This document shows, in pieces, positions 46,001 through 56,857 of a stretch of 64,000 nt of DNA. A program made the position numbers and the translations under genes. The notes below the pieces were generated by a model. That model did not search any database. It saw nothing but the letters and a program-made list of their open reading frames with translations, and had not been told where the DNA came from. The DNA is from Alopecurus myosuroides (taxonomy: Eukaryota; Streptophyta; Magnoliopsida; Poales; Poaceae), in NCBI GenBank assembly GCA_028641055.1, contig CM054062.1, positions 139,418,682 to 139,482,681 of the forward strand, read 5' to 3'. Position 1 is the first letter of the stretch; every line of letters begins with the position of its first letter.

Positions 46001-46257
46001 TCCTTGTTCCTGCATATGATGCTGCTGGTGAAGCAATTAAGTTGGACCTTCCCGAGCCGTATGATATGCTGGCTCGGTGGAAGGAGGAAGCTGCTGCGTT
46101 GAGGGCGGAGGCTGCCAAGAAGCAAGCTGAAGCCGGCTCTGCCCCCGCTACCTCGACACCGGCCGTTCCACCTCCTGCTCGGGCTAGTACTACTGACCCG
46201 GGCGCTTCCGCTACCACCATCGATGGCAAGGGCAAGGCCAAGATGAACGCCGAGTGA
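43057..46257 (+). CDS. Antisense accessory gene of F, six coding exons, 906 aa
   Basis: Exons 43057-43986, 44068-44152, 44238-44682, 44779-45187, 45331-45532, 45608-46257. Every intron is GT...AG (81, 85, 96, 143 and 75 bp). Phases join correctly and the total is 2721 bp, a multiple of three with a single stop (TGA 46255-46257). The N-terminal ~300 residues (RGFRPPGHPFFREVLSHYGL, PNSMLNITHFIVLSESYL) match the plant 'putative gypsy-type transposon' domain (Pfam PF04195, from memory). The middle is Ser/Pro/acidic. Exon 5 is a charged coiled coil (EKLADATKLVEKEVALREAA) and the last exon a conserved-looking tail, then Ala/Pro-rich. It reads opposite to F pol and has its own TATA box (42263). Antisense ORFs are known in Tat-lineage elements; their function is not. 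The frame being intact suggests it was recently under selection. Confidence 0.85.
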
Positions 46258-47308
46258 GACCTGACATTTGATGCCTCTTCTTATGATGCATTTGTTTAAA
46301 CGATTATATTTTGGATGGTGCGCCTGTGCACCTTTGATGTCTTTCACCAGGACTTTGTGATGTATGATAAGGTCTTGATATACTCTTGTGCCTTTATGGC
46401 TTTTTAAATTTATCCACTTTTGAACTCATCTGCACTCGATATCCGGCTTTCTTTATTGTTCTCTTTTGTGAAACTCGGTTTCCGGGTCTCATGGGTGTTT
46501 GACAAGCGGATTTGCTTCTAAGTCCCCAAGCCCCCAAGACTCGGATATTTGGGTTTTTGGAATTCTACAAGTAAGCAATTTTTTCTCTTTTCAAGATTTC
46601 AAGTCACCCGGACCCGGATCTCCAAGTTTAGGACACTTGATCTTGAAAGGAGAACGAGTTGCCTACTGCTAAATTCACAAAGATCCCAGAGTCGTTTCAC
46701 ATAGGATTTGAAGTTATGCTTAATAATCGTTGAGTTTCCAGCTGTTTAGCCTTGTACTCTGCATAACTTGTGGTTTAGATGACCCTTTTGACTATCTTGT
46801 ACTGTAAGCCGGCTTTCGCGTGGATACCATGTTGTTACATCCATACGAAAACGTGGCCAGTCAAGCCCCGTCGGGTTTCATGGCTGACTGTAATCGTAAG
46901 CGAACAAATCATGCCACTTTAGTGCGAGTCACATCGAGCTTAAGTAAGAATAGCCAAGAAATTTGGACTTCTTTGTCCGGTTATAAGATTGTAGCCGTAC
47001 TCGTTTGCAAGTAGTCGGCCCTTATAACTCATAGGCATCGTGGCCGGGTCTTTGAGTTCGTAACTGTGCTATTCAAGCGACCAGCCCCCGAGACCTAGAT
47101 ATACGCATCATACTGAGAGTACAGAACCTGATAATAACCATCTCTTTTCTTGATAATCACCTCTTTACTTGATATGAAAAATCTAGGTCAGCAAGCCGCC
47201 TCATTAAAAACCCGTCCAGTCCCCAAGTGTACCCTGGATAGGAAAAGAGTACGTCTGAAAACCTGCTGCCTGTTACATCGTTCAATTCCATAATGCCAAC
47301 ATAATTTT
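46258..47308. other. F spacer between the 3' ends of the antisense gene and integrase
   Basis: No gene. The antisense gene and pol converge here. Terminator or polyadenylation signals for both would be expected, but I see no strong one. Short ORFs are not supported. Confidence 0.6.
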
Positions 47309-47310
47309 TG

Positions 47311-48345
47311 CTAAGTATAATATGGACGTAGCTGAGCCACGTTCCACGGTCTGTCTCTTTCTTGCATAGATGAAGTGGTGTGAGCGATGTCATTAACTGT
47401 GGTCGACTCTTCCCTTGCATCTATCAAGTAATATGACCCATTATGCAAATTCCGGCTTATGATAAACGGTCCTTCCCAGGGTGGTGATAACTTGTGCTTT
47501 CCTTCGTTCGACTGTACCAGGCGCAAAACCAGGTCTCCTTCCTGGAAGACCCGGGTTTTCATGTGCCGGCTATGATACCTTCGTAAATCCTGCTGATATA
47601 TGGCTGATGTTTCCAGGGCTTGTTCCCTTTGCTCTTCTAACATATCCACAGCATCTTGCCGGGTTTTTTCATTCTCTACTTCGACGTATGCTGATACTCG
47701 TGGTGAATCATGAATAATATCACTCGGTAGTACTGCCTCCGCGCCATAGACCATGAAGAAGGGTGTCATCTGAGTAGATCTATTAGGCGTGGTATTGATA
47801 CCCCAAACCACAGAAGGAAGTTCTTCGACCCATGCGCCAGCTGCCCTGATACAGGGGACTCGTAATCGTGGTTTTAATCCGCGAAGCAATTCTTGGTTTG
47901 CCCTCTCCACTTGTCCATTGGCCTGCGGATGAGCCACTGATGCGACATCAAGCCGGATTCCATTGTTGCCACAGAACTTCTCCATCTCACCAAGGGACAT
48001 GTTGGTTCCATTGTCGGTAATTATGCTGTGGGGATACCCGAACCGGTAGATAATCCTTTTCAGGAACTTGACTGTTGTGGCTGATTCGCAATTAGTAACT
48101 CGCATAACCTCAACCCATTTGGTAAACTTATCAATAGCCACCAAAAGATGTGTCTTCTTGCATGGTGATATATGAAATGGGCCAACCATGTCCATACCCC
48201 AGACAGCGAACGGCCAAGTTAACGGGATGGTCCGTAACTCCATAGCCGGCACATGGGTTTGGCGAGCGTACCTTTGACATCCGTCACACCTTGCTACCAA
48301 TCGTTCCGCGTCTGCTAGAGCCGTGAGCCAGAAAAAACCCGTGTC
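47311..48345 (-). CDS. pol: F integrase (3' part of pol after a frameshift)
   Basis: DDE integrase that would insert the element cDNA. Read in the frame 48390-47311; real homology starts near TGFFWLTALADAERLVARCD, the second half of the H2C2 zinc finger (CDGCQ). Core: WGMDMVGPF (Asp 1), SIITDNGTNM (Asp 2), QANGQVERANQE (Glu), so D,D,E are intact. The C-terminal part has GDLVLR...KLSPPWEGPFII and ends WNVAQLRPYYT. The zinc finger is split by a one-base frameshift in a T run at about 48328-48333 (minus strand GGGTTTTTTCTGG); the upstream half (HEGDCGHHASTRS) is in the previous frame. The protein is therefore probably not made whole by this copy. The start given in the frame (48390) is an artefact of the shift. 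Confidence 0.87.
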   Translation of the reverse strand, partial: DTGFFWLTALADAERLVARCDGCQRYARQTHVPAMELRTIPLTWPFAVWGMDMVGPFHISPCKKTHLLVAIDKFTKWVEVMRVTNCESATTVKFLKRIIYRFGYPHSIITDNGTNMSLGEMEKFCGNNGIRLDVASVAHPQANGQVERANQELLRGLKPRLRVPCIRAAGAWVEELPSVVWGINTTPNRSTQMTPFFMVYGAEAVLPSDIIHDSPRVSAYVEVENEKTRQDAVDMLEEQREQALETSAIYQQDLRRYHSRHMKTRVFQEGDLVLRLVQSNEGKHKLSPPWEGPFIISRNLHNGSYYLIDAREESTTVNDIAHTTSSMQERDRPWNVAQLRPYYT

Positions 48346-51300
48346 GATAAGCTTTAGCCACGAGAGATCTTGTGGACGCATGATGTCCACAGTCGCCTTC
48401 GTGGATTTCCTTGAGAATCTGTCGGCCTTCTTCTGGCGCTACGCAGCGCAAAAAGACCCCTGCTACGCTTCTCTTATATAATTCCCCATTGATGATAGAA
48501 TATCCCTTTGCTCGCCTCAAAATTTGCCTTGCTAATACCTCCTGCTGTGGTAACTCGCCTCGCGATAGGTAGGCCAAAAACGGTTCTGTCCATTCGGGAA
48601 CAGTACGTACAGTAGCCACAAGTCCTGAATCCGGGTCTTGATTTGCCAATTCCTCCTCTAACTCGGTTTTAACTGATGGTCGCCATAATTCATCCAGGAA
48701 AACGTTAGGTGGAACCGGCTCTCTGCGCGAGCCGAGTCTAGCGAGCGCGTCGGCTGCCTCATTCTTTCTTCTGTCTATATGCTCCACCTCATACCCGGAG
48801 AAACATCCTGCAACCCTATCAACTTCCCTGCGGTATGCTGCCATAGTTGCGTCCTTTCTATCCCAAGTTCCTGACACCTGCTGTACCACAAGGTCCGAAT
48901 CTCCGAAACACCGTATCCTCTTGACGTTCATCTCCTTGGCTGCCCTTAGGCCGTGCAATAGGGCCTCATACTCGGCCACGTTGTTGGAACAGTCGAAGTG
49001 AATTTGTAGTACGTAACTTAATTTATCTCCTTTGGGTGACGTTAGCACCACTCCAGCTCCTGATCCCTCGTATTGCTTAGATCCATCGAAGTGCATGATC
49101 CATGATTCGGAATTTGGAACCGTCGTAGTCATGCCTGTATGTGTCCAGTCGTTAACGAAATCAATTAAATCTTGGGATTTGATTGCTGACCTGGGTTCGT
49201 AGTTGATGTGATAATCCCCCATCTCTATTTCCCACTTGGCTATTCTTCCCGTCGCGTCCGAGTTTCTGATGATATCCGACATTGGTATTGAACTGACCAC
49301 TGTTATGGGATGTTCTTGGAAATACGGCTTCAACTTCCGGCTAGCCATAAAGACCCCGAACACCAACTTTTGCCAATGCGGATAGCGCTGCTTTGCTTCT
49401 GATAATACCTCGCTGACGTAATAAACCGGTCTCTGAACCGGGTAACCCTTCCCGTCCTCTTTGCGCTCCACCACAACTACCGCGCTGACGGCTCGGGGGC
49501 CGGCTGCCACGTAGAGTAACATAGACTCTTTAGGACCCGGGGCCGCTAGTACTGGTGCTTCAGATAACTGCTTCTTTAGTGCCTCAAACGCCTCATCCGC
49601 CTCTTGATCCCATACGAATTTATCTGACTTCCTCAAGAGCCGGTACAAGGGTATTGCCTTTTCTCCGAGTCTGGATATGAATCGGCTCAAGGCTGCTACG
49701 CAGCCCGTGAGCTTTTGAACATGCTTCAAATTTTCCGATTTTTTCAGACTCTGGATGGCCTTGATTTTATCCGGGTTTGCCTCGATTCCTCTCTCGGAAA
49801 CGATAAAGCCGAGTAATTTCCCGGCTGGAACTCCGAACACGCACTTTGTCGGGTTAAGCTTCATCTGGTACCTCCTCAAGTTTTTGAACGTCTCCTTTAG
49901 ATCATCGATAAATGTCTCCGCCTTCCTGGTCTTCATGACCACATCATCCACATAGGCATGGACGTTGCGTCCAATTTGGTCCTCGAAGCACTTTTGAATA
50001 CACCGTTGGTAAGTTGCACCGGCGTTCTTCAATCCAAACGTCATAGTTTTATAACAGAAGGCCCCAAAAGGGGTTATGAATGATGTTTTCTCCCAATCCT
50101 CCCTCTTGAGCTTAATCTGATGATACCCGGAATATGCGTCCAGGAAGCATAATAGATCGCTTCCAGCTACTGCGTCTATAATCTGATCTATCCTTGGTAG
50201 CGCGAACGGATCCTTTGGGCAATGTTTGTTGAGACTCGTAAAATCAATGCACATCCTCCACTCATTGGTCTTTTTCATCACTAGAACCGGGTTTGCCAAC
50301 CAATCCGGGTGAAATACTTCCATGATAAAGCCGGCTGCCAATAGCCGAGCGATCTCTTCGCCTATAGCCTTCCTTCTTTCCTCATTCATTTTCCTCAAAC
50401 CCTGCTTCACGGGCCTGGACTTGGGATCCACATGCAAACTGTGCTCGGCCAGCTCTGTAGGGATACCCGGCATGTCGCTAGGTGTCCAGGCGAACACGTC
50501 TGCATTTGAACGAATAAACTCCACAAGTGCTTTCTCTTGCTCTTTTCCCAAGTTAGACCCTATGGTAAACTGCTTAGTGGAATCACCTTCGACAAAATCT
50601 ATCTTCTTGGTGTCTTGTGCTGCCTTGAATTTTGCTCTCTCATCCTCAGTATTCGGCTTTTTCAAGGCTGTTCTATCATCCGGATTTACTTGAGACCGGT
50701 AATATTCGAGTTCTTCCTTTCTGCATGCTTGCTCGGCCATAACCGAATCTCCTTCGTCACACTCGGCCGCTATATCCCGGTTCCCATGTATGGTGATGGT
50801 CCGTTTAGGACCCGGGATCTTTAGCTGCAAATACACGTAGCACGGCCTAGCCATGAATTTGGCATAAGCCGGTCTTCCAAACAGCGCGTGATAAGGACTG
50901 CGCAATTTGACCACCTCGAACGTGAGCCACTCAACTCGATAATTATCCGTCGATTCTCCAAAAGCAACCTCCAAGGTGATCTTTCCCTCGGGGCTCGCCG
51001 AGTGACCTGGCACGATCCCATGAAAGATTGTCGAACTTTTCTGTAACTGGGACTCTTTGAGACTCATCCGTAAGAAGGTTTCCCAATAAAGGATGTTGAT
51101 GCTACTTCCACCGTCCATAAGGACCCTCTTCAGTTCGTAACCATTAACCTGTGGAGCAACCACCAATGCCAAGACTCCTGGACGCTCTACTTTTTCCGGA
51201 TGATCTCTTCTACTCCACGTTACCTCTTGTTCCGCCCATCTAAGGTATCCCGGCGCGGCCGACGAAACCGAGTTTGCCGCTTGCTTTAATGTCTCTTTGT

Positions 51301-51569
51301 TCCTGCTAGAAGTTCCTGTAGTATGCACATGATATTGTCCTTTTAAATCAGGCGTACATACCATACCGACGAAGATGTTGATCCGGCCGATCGTCACCAT
51401 AGATCCGGACTCGAGGTGATCCGACTCTGGCCCCCAGCCGGAATCGTCCACCATCTTTTCTCCTTCGCGGTCGATGTAGATCTCGCCCACGACAAGATTT
51501 TCCATGTTCTTCCGAGCTTCTCCCGTGATGTAAACACCTTTGGACGCAGGCCCCACGGTGGGCGCCACA
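48346..51569 (-). CDS. pol: F pol: protease, reverse transcriptase, RNase H, archaeal-type RNase H
   Basis: Open frame on the minus strand; the longest reading starts at ATG 51694 inside the LTR and passes through the primer site, giving 1136 aa. Domains by residue in that reading: protease near 175-275 with VLMDGGSSINIL; RT about 400-680 with MCIDFTSLNKHCP and catalytic YVDDVV (581-586); a degenerate tether RNase H (LLYVAAGPRAVSAVVVV, catalytic Asp not seen); a second RNase H at 864-990 with WIMHFDGS, AEYEALLHG, GDSDLVVQQ and NEAADALARLGS, the archaeal-type RNase H that marks Tat elements; then the integrase zinc finger start. It lacks a Gag domain: only about 60-100 residues separate the primer site from protease-linked sequence. 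A likelier start is a downstream ATG, such as MENLVVGEIYIDREG. Confidence 0.9.
51550..51567 (-). promoter_or_regulatory. Primer binding site of F
   Basis: Minus strand TGGCGCCCACCGTGGGGC, two bases after the LTR. Same type as in G. The exact tRNA is not assigned here. Confidence 0.88.
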
Positions 51570-52051
51570 TGTCGTGGGATAATCATGGCAGACGTTACCG
51601 GGGGTAACTGATCTTGGGGCAAGACGACACAGGAGTTTGGGAGAGGGTTTAGCTCAGAGGAAAACATGGTGCAACTCGATCTGGTAGCCGGCAATCAAAG
51701 TCGCCGAGTCTCCGATCTTGATATAATAACTCAACTCTGGGATTACACTAGATGCTCGATATCAAGCGATATTGCTAGGGTTCTTAGATCTCTGTTTAAA
51801 CTAGACCTAGGGGTCGGTTTATAAAGCACCCGTACCCCCTTGGCCCTATTCCCCAAGGCGCAGCTTGAATCCTACCCGTACACCGCTTACAAACCCTAAC
51901 TTTCCTTACCGTAACCCACAATCCGGGTCACGAAGCCTACAAACTTTTGGGCCTTCCAGAAGCTTCATTACTCTTAACCAGATTGCGCACCGTGTTCTTT
52001 GGGCCGGGTTAAGCCTTGGAGTTGGCCTACCGGGTTATTATCCCCCCATCA
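51570..52051 (-). repeat. F 5' LTR (right)
   Basis: 482 bp, partner of 41403-41884. On the minus strand GGTGCTTTATAAACCGACC (TATA at about 51828-51835) is the promoter candidate. Confidence 0.95.
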
Positions 52052-52056
52052 GTATC

Positions 52057-53592
52057 CGTTGGTGTGAGTTGCCGGTTTGAAATATTAATGAGAAGTTTCA
52101 TCATTTACTTTCTATGCACATTGTTTAAGTTTTCAACTTCTGTCATATGGCCGAGCTTGTTATTAGTACTTGGTATCACTCTAGAGATCAGCAAGTTAAT
52201 CTATTTGGTTTTGGAAAACTTAGCTTGGGTCAGCAGAAATAATAATTTGAATTGTTAGTATAAGAAAGAGGAATTTTCCTATTAGCTCATAAACTTAGTA
52301 TTCACAAGTTAAGATCGCTTGTGCTTTCAATGAAGATTACTTGATTGGTTTCATCTTATGTATATTTGTTTGTTTTCCTTCAACTCTTATGCTTGCTACC
52401 CAGCCTTGCTAGCCAAAAACCCTGTGTTGAGAGGGAATTCTTCTCGTGCATCCAAACCTTAAACCCCAAAACCTTGCCATTTCTGTCCACCATACCTTCC
52501 TACATGTGGTATTTCACCGCCACTCCAAGTAAATTTCTCATGTGCTACCTTTAAAACTTTCAAACCACTCATGTTTTGTGTTCCTGTTTTAGCTCATGAG
52601 GACGCAAATAGAGAATCTTTATCTCACTTGTTGATTGGAATCACACACCTGGACTAGTGGCTTCATCCGCTTATCCAAATGCTAGAAGAGCTGGCAGCGG
52701 GGTTCCCAGCCCCAAATAATAATACAAAATTCTCTTCAATATTTTTGCCCCTGATTTATCAGTCAAAGCATAATTGTGTAAACAAAAGAGAAAGAGGGAT
52801 GACCTTCTATACCAGTTGCGTCCTTCTATGGGAGCCGCTCTTGTGAGTCTAGTTGGCTTGTGACGTACTGTATTTTCTGTTTGCCATTCATTGACATAAA
52901 CATACACCTCTCAAAATTTAGACACTCCTACACGGTTCATGATTGTTGGCAGGCACCCGAGGATTCGGTTAGCCATGGTTTGTGTAAGATGGATGGGAGG
53001 AGTGTCATGCATTTTATACCTCTGTTTATTAAAATAAAAGCTCTGGCACATGAGTAGTGAATGCTTCCCTCTGCGAAGGGCCTATCTTTTACTTTTATGT
53101 TGAGTCAGCAAACCCATTTCCTTCTGTCTCCAGCAAGAATTTGAGTTGTTGTGATCACATCATCTATATGTTTATTTATTCAATCATGTTTTATATCCTT
53201 CCTTGTTTAGCACATGCTCTATTATCTGAATGAACATTATTTTGAAAGCTATGAATCACTGTAAAAGAGTTGTTATAATTAAACACGTTAATCTCTACAA
53301 TATAAACCTTGTTATAAAGACTTCACCTAAGATAAGTATAATTTCATTAAATGTTCTCTGACCAAGAACGAAGTTTTCCATTACCAATTTTGATTCCCTC
53401 TTTTGCATCTTTGTTTGTGACTCCCTTTACTTGTTTCAAGTTAAGTTATATGAGAGGAAGTTGCTGTCTGTAATGATTGCTACATAGGTAAATGTGATGC
53501 TTCTTGTCCATATTTTATTTATCGACTCTTCACTCTATAAACCAGTGGTCATGTTTTCTGAGTTCAGTTTCGCTTGGGGACAAGCGAGGCCT
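52057..53592 (+). other. B2 3' non-coding region, second part
   Basis: No gene. Colinear with B1 2712-4267: TGAGAAGTTTCATCAT at 52089, cross-family block about 52390-53100. Ends in the polypurine tract. Confidence 0.85.
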
Positions 53593-53593
53593 A

Positions 53594-53606
53594 AGCTTGG
53601 GGGGAG
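53594..53606 (+). promoter_or_regulatory. Polypurine tract of B2
   Basis: AGCTTGGGGGGAG directly before the LTR start at 53608. Confidence 0.88.
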
Positions 53607-53607
53607 T

Positions 53608-54813
53608 TGATACGTCCATTTTGCATCACTATTTTATATCATAACTTTCTGTTATTCATCGATATATTTCATGTTATGGTGCATCCCTTATGTTATTTTA
53701 TCTTATTTTTCATGTTTTATAATTTTTGGAGAATAAACACCGGGACCAGAAATCTGATGGAAAAAGCACCGTCGAGATACCATATTTCAGAAGATCAGAA
53801 GAAGAAGGGGGACATCCAGGGGTTCCTAAAAGTTCAGAGGAGGAACCCAGCCATAAGGAGAGCCGGAGGGGGGCCACCAGGAGCCCATACCTAGGGGTGG
53901 CGCCCCCTGGCCACGCCACCTAGGGGTGTGGCCACCCTGGCCCACCTCTAGGGGGTCATCTTTGGCGAGCCTGGCCCCCAGGGAACCCTAAGCCTCATTC
54001 CATCCCCGAAAAATTATTCCGCCGCCGCCGCGGGGCGGAAAACACCCGAGAGAGAAAAGCTCTCTGGCAGGGAGAAATTTGTCGGGGAAATTCCTCTCCG
54101 GAGAGGGGAAATCACCGCCATCGTCACCGTCATCGCTCCGGGCATCATCAAGATCGTCATCATCATCATCATCACCACCAGCACCATCACCGTCATCATC
54201 CATCGTCATCCCGCTGTAACAATTAGGGGCCTCTATCGTTGTTTTGCATTAGATCTCTCTCCCGGTGTGGATTACTTGTTAGTATTTGATGCTTGTGAGA
54301 TTTATTGGTGTTTGCACTTTATGACCAGATTGTTATTATCCATTATATCACCTCTGATTATGATCCATATGATGTCTTGTGAGTAGTTCGGGTTGTTCTT
54401 GAGGACATGGGAGAAGTCAAGTTGTTAGTAGTGAAGTAATGTTGAATAATATTTAATGTTTGATATTTAAGTTGTGGTGTTATTATCCTAGTGGTGTCAT
54501 GCGAACGTCGACTACATGACACTTCACCATTCCTGGGCCTAGGGACGGTACATTGGCATAGGTTCACCCACACAACACTTATCAAAACACCTAACATTAT
54601 TCAGCTGCATGGAACAAAAGCACTTGACAGAAACCTCCCGTGTGTCCTCGAGAACGTTTGTTAATCATAAGTAAACTCACCGGCTTGTCCTTTGCTGAAG
54701 AAAGGATTGGGCCACTTGCTGCAATTATTACTACTGCATTTTATTTACTCGCACTTTGTTTATCTGCAATATCGAAAGTACTACGATACACCCCCTATAC
54801 TTGTGGGTCATCA
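53608..54813 (+). repeat. B2 3' LTR with two internal deletions
   Basis: 1206 bp against 1488 in the 5' LTR. About 195 bp are missing at 54544 (between CCTAGG and GACGGTACATT). About 105 bp are missing at 54773 (ATATC joined to GAAAGTACTACG). The ends TGATACG and GGGTCATCA are intact. Confidence 0.92.
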
Positions 54814-54818
54814 CATGT

Positions 54819-55088
54819 TCTCTCTATACTTGAAACAAACGTATATCTTTCTCTGCATTGTTATTCGTGATCTTTTATTTGAGTTACTTCTCATGATGCA
54901 AGGTAATTCCTATGCTTTATGTTAAACTTCTATTTATCATGCTTATGTTTAAGTGTCATGATCTTAGCTTACTTATGCTTTTACATTATTGATGATGAAG
55001 TTTATGTTGGTAGCATGTCACCTCAGAAATTATTGTGTTTTTATCGTTTACCTACTCGAGGACGAGTAGGAACTAAGCTTGGGGATGT
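54819..55088 (+). other. C 3' non-coding end and polypurine tract
   Basis: Continues C after B2: TCTCTCTATACTTGAAACAA, as in A at 13105. Ends in AGGACGAGTAGGAACTAAGC, then TTGGGGATGT, with polypurine string AAGCTTGGGGATG at about 55075-55087. Confidence 0.85.
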
Positions 55089-56657
55089 TGATACGTCATA
55101 AACGTATCCTTAATTTCTGATGTTCCATGTTGTTTTCTTATTGTTTCACACATGTTTTATATACACCTTATGTCATTTTTTATCGATTTTCCGGACTAAC
55201 CTATTGACAAGATGCCACAGAGCCAGTTCCCTGTTTTCTGCTGTTTTTAGTTTCAGAAAAGTTGTTCTGGAAATATTCTCGAAATTGGAAAATTCGAAGC
55301 TCGGAAGTCTTAGAATTCCCGAAGGTTCCACGGAGTCCCGAAGAGACCTGGAGGGGGCCTCAGGGGGGCCACACCATAGGGCGCCCCCCTTAGCCGCGCT
55401 AGGGGTGGTGTGGGCCCCCCAGGCCTCCATCGCCTTTTCCCTTTCGCCTATTTAATCCCCCCCGAGACGTAAACCCTAAGGGGATCCCACTTTTTCCCTA
55501 GAAACACCCGAGTCCGCCGTCACCGTCATCCCGAGACCGGGAGGGTTCTGGAGCTCTCTCCGGCACCTTTCCGGAGGGGGAAATCATCACCGGAGGGGTC
55601 TACACCACCATGCCCTCCTCCGAAGTGATGCGCGAGTAGTTCATCCTTGGACTACGGGTCCGTAGCAGTAGCTATATGGTTGTTCTCTCCACTTTGTACC
55701 TCATGTTTAGATCTTGTGAGCTGCCTACCATGATCGAGATCATCTTTATGTAATGCTACATGTTGTGTTTGCTGGTATCTGATGAATGTTGAATGCTATG
55801 TCTTCTGATTATCAATCTATCATGTTATCTTCATGCCTATGTTATTTATGATCTTGCATGCTCTCCGTTATTAGTAGATGCTCTGGCCAAGTAGATGCTA
55901 GTAACTCCAAGAGGGAATATTTATGCTCGATAGTGGGTTCATGCCTCCTTTTCATCTGTGCTCGAGTGACAGAAACGTGACGGATGGAAGATGTGATGTT
56001 GCCATTAGGGAGAAAACAACGATGTTTACCTAGTTTACATTGTTTACATTACACACTTTGCTTACGGCGATAATCTGTTGCTTGCAACTTAATACCCAAC
56101 GTTTGTTCGGATGATATTAGGAGGGTGAATTATTAGTCATAGATGCAGTTGGATAACGGTCTATGTATTTTGTTGTAATTCCCACATGAATCACATAGTA
56201 ATATTTATGTCTTGCATATGCACTATGGTGCAACCTTCATTTTTGTCAATTGCCCAGCTGTAATTTGTTCACCACACATGTTATTTATCTTTCACGGAGA
56301 GATACCACTAGTGAACTGTGGACCCCGGTCCATTTTCCTCATACTGATAAAACACCTACTGCTTTGCTACTGTTTTCATACTGTTCTCATATTGTTTTCC
56401 ACACCATATGTTTAACCTCTTTGTGTTCAGCAAAATCGGTGAGATTGACAACCTCACTGCTACGTTGGGACAAAGTGATTTGATTGTGTTGTGTAGGTTC
56501 CACGTTGCTGCTGAACGGGTAGTGCGCCCTGCCACCTTAGCTACATCAACCTTCAGAGATTGATTGTCCTTCTACTGGTCAATTCAACCTTGGTTTCTTT
56601 TCTGAGGGAAAACTTGTTTCTGCACTCTTCACACCTTGCACTTGGGGTCTACCAACG
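55089..56657 (+). repeat. C 3' LTR, end eroded
   Basis: TGATACGTCATAAACGTATC to CTTGGGGTCTACCAACG. The last ~11 bp seen in the 5' LTR (TTAGTCATCA) are gone and B1 LTR text follows at once. Confidence 0.88.
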
Positions 56658-56857
56658 TCTGCAATATTATTTACAACACTTTATTTACTCACACTTTATT
56701 TATTTGCTATATCAAAAACCACTAAAAACCCGTTTGTTAGTGTTTACAGTGAATCCTCTATCCAACTTGCTTGTCAACCCCTTCTGCTCCTCGTTGGGTT
56801 CGACACTCTTATTTATCGAAAGTAATATGATAAACCCCCTATACTTGTGGGTAATCA
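56658..56857 (+). repeat. B1 3' LTR, terminal part
   Basis: TCTGCAATATTATTTACAAC through GTTGGGTTCGACACTCTTAT to CTTGTGGGTAATCA, colinear with 20005-20203 of the B2 5' LTR. ATCAT (56858-56862) would be the right TSD copy; the left one is outside the window. Confidence 0.88.

Larger units (their letters stand above)
41403..52051 (-). mobile_element. Element F: Tat/Retand-type Gypsy retrotransposon, young, gag-less
   Basis: Two 482-bp LTRs (41403-41884, 51570-52051) differing at about 7 positions by eye; perfect TSD GTATC (41398-41402, 52052-52056). Primer site at 51550-51567 on the minus strand, so the 5' LTR is the right one. Order along the element: PR-RT-RNase H-second RNase H-integrase (51694-47311, one frameshift), a gap, an antisense spliced gene (43057-46257 on the plus strand), 3' LTR. 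The second archaeal-type RNase H and the antisense ORF after pol are hallmarks of the Tat lineage. Gag is missing. GC content is clearly higher than in the AT-rich Athila-type neighbours. Confidence 0.93.
18716..54813 (+). mobile_element. Element B2: gag-pol Athila-like retrotransposon hosting G, H, E and F
   Basis: 5' LTR 18716-20203 and 3' LTR 53608-54813, perfect TSD CATGT (18711-18715, 54814-54818). Without its insertions it is about 10 kb: primer site, gag-protease-RT-RNase H-integrase region, small post-pol ORF, non-coding block, polypurine tract. The reading frame carries many breaks. It lies in the C 3' non-coding region, where C text resumes exactly as expected from A (GAAATATCACT, then CATG, then TTTCTCTATACTTGAAACAA). 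Confidence 0.93.
5585..56657 (+). mobile_element. Element C: non-autonomous Athila-like retrotransposon carrying A and B2
   Basis: Own sequence is 5585-8071, 14952-18715 and 54819-56657. 5' LTR 5585-7127, tRNA-Asp type primer site 7139-7156, gag/protease-type coding region (broken), long non-coding 3' region, 3' LTR 55089-56657. No reverse transcriptase or integrase is seen anywhere in its own DNA. It sits in the B1 3' LTR, but the junctions are eroded. The left end shows TATACG where TGATACG is expected. The right LTR lacks its last ~11 bp and no TSD remains. Confidence 0.85.
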
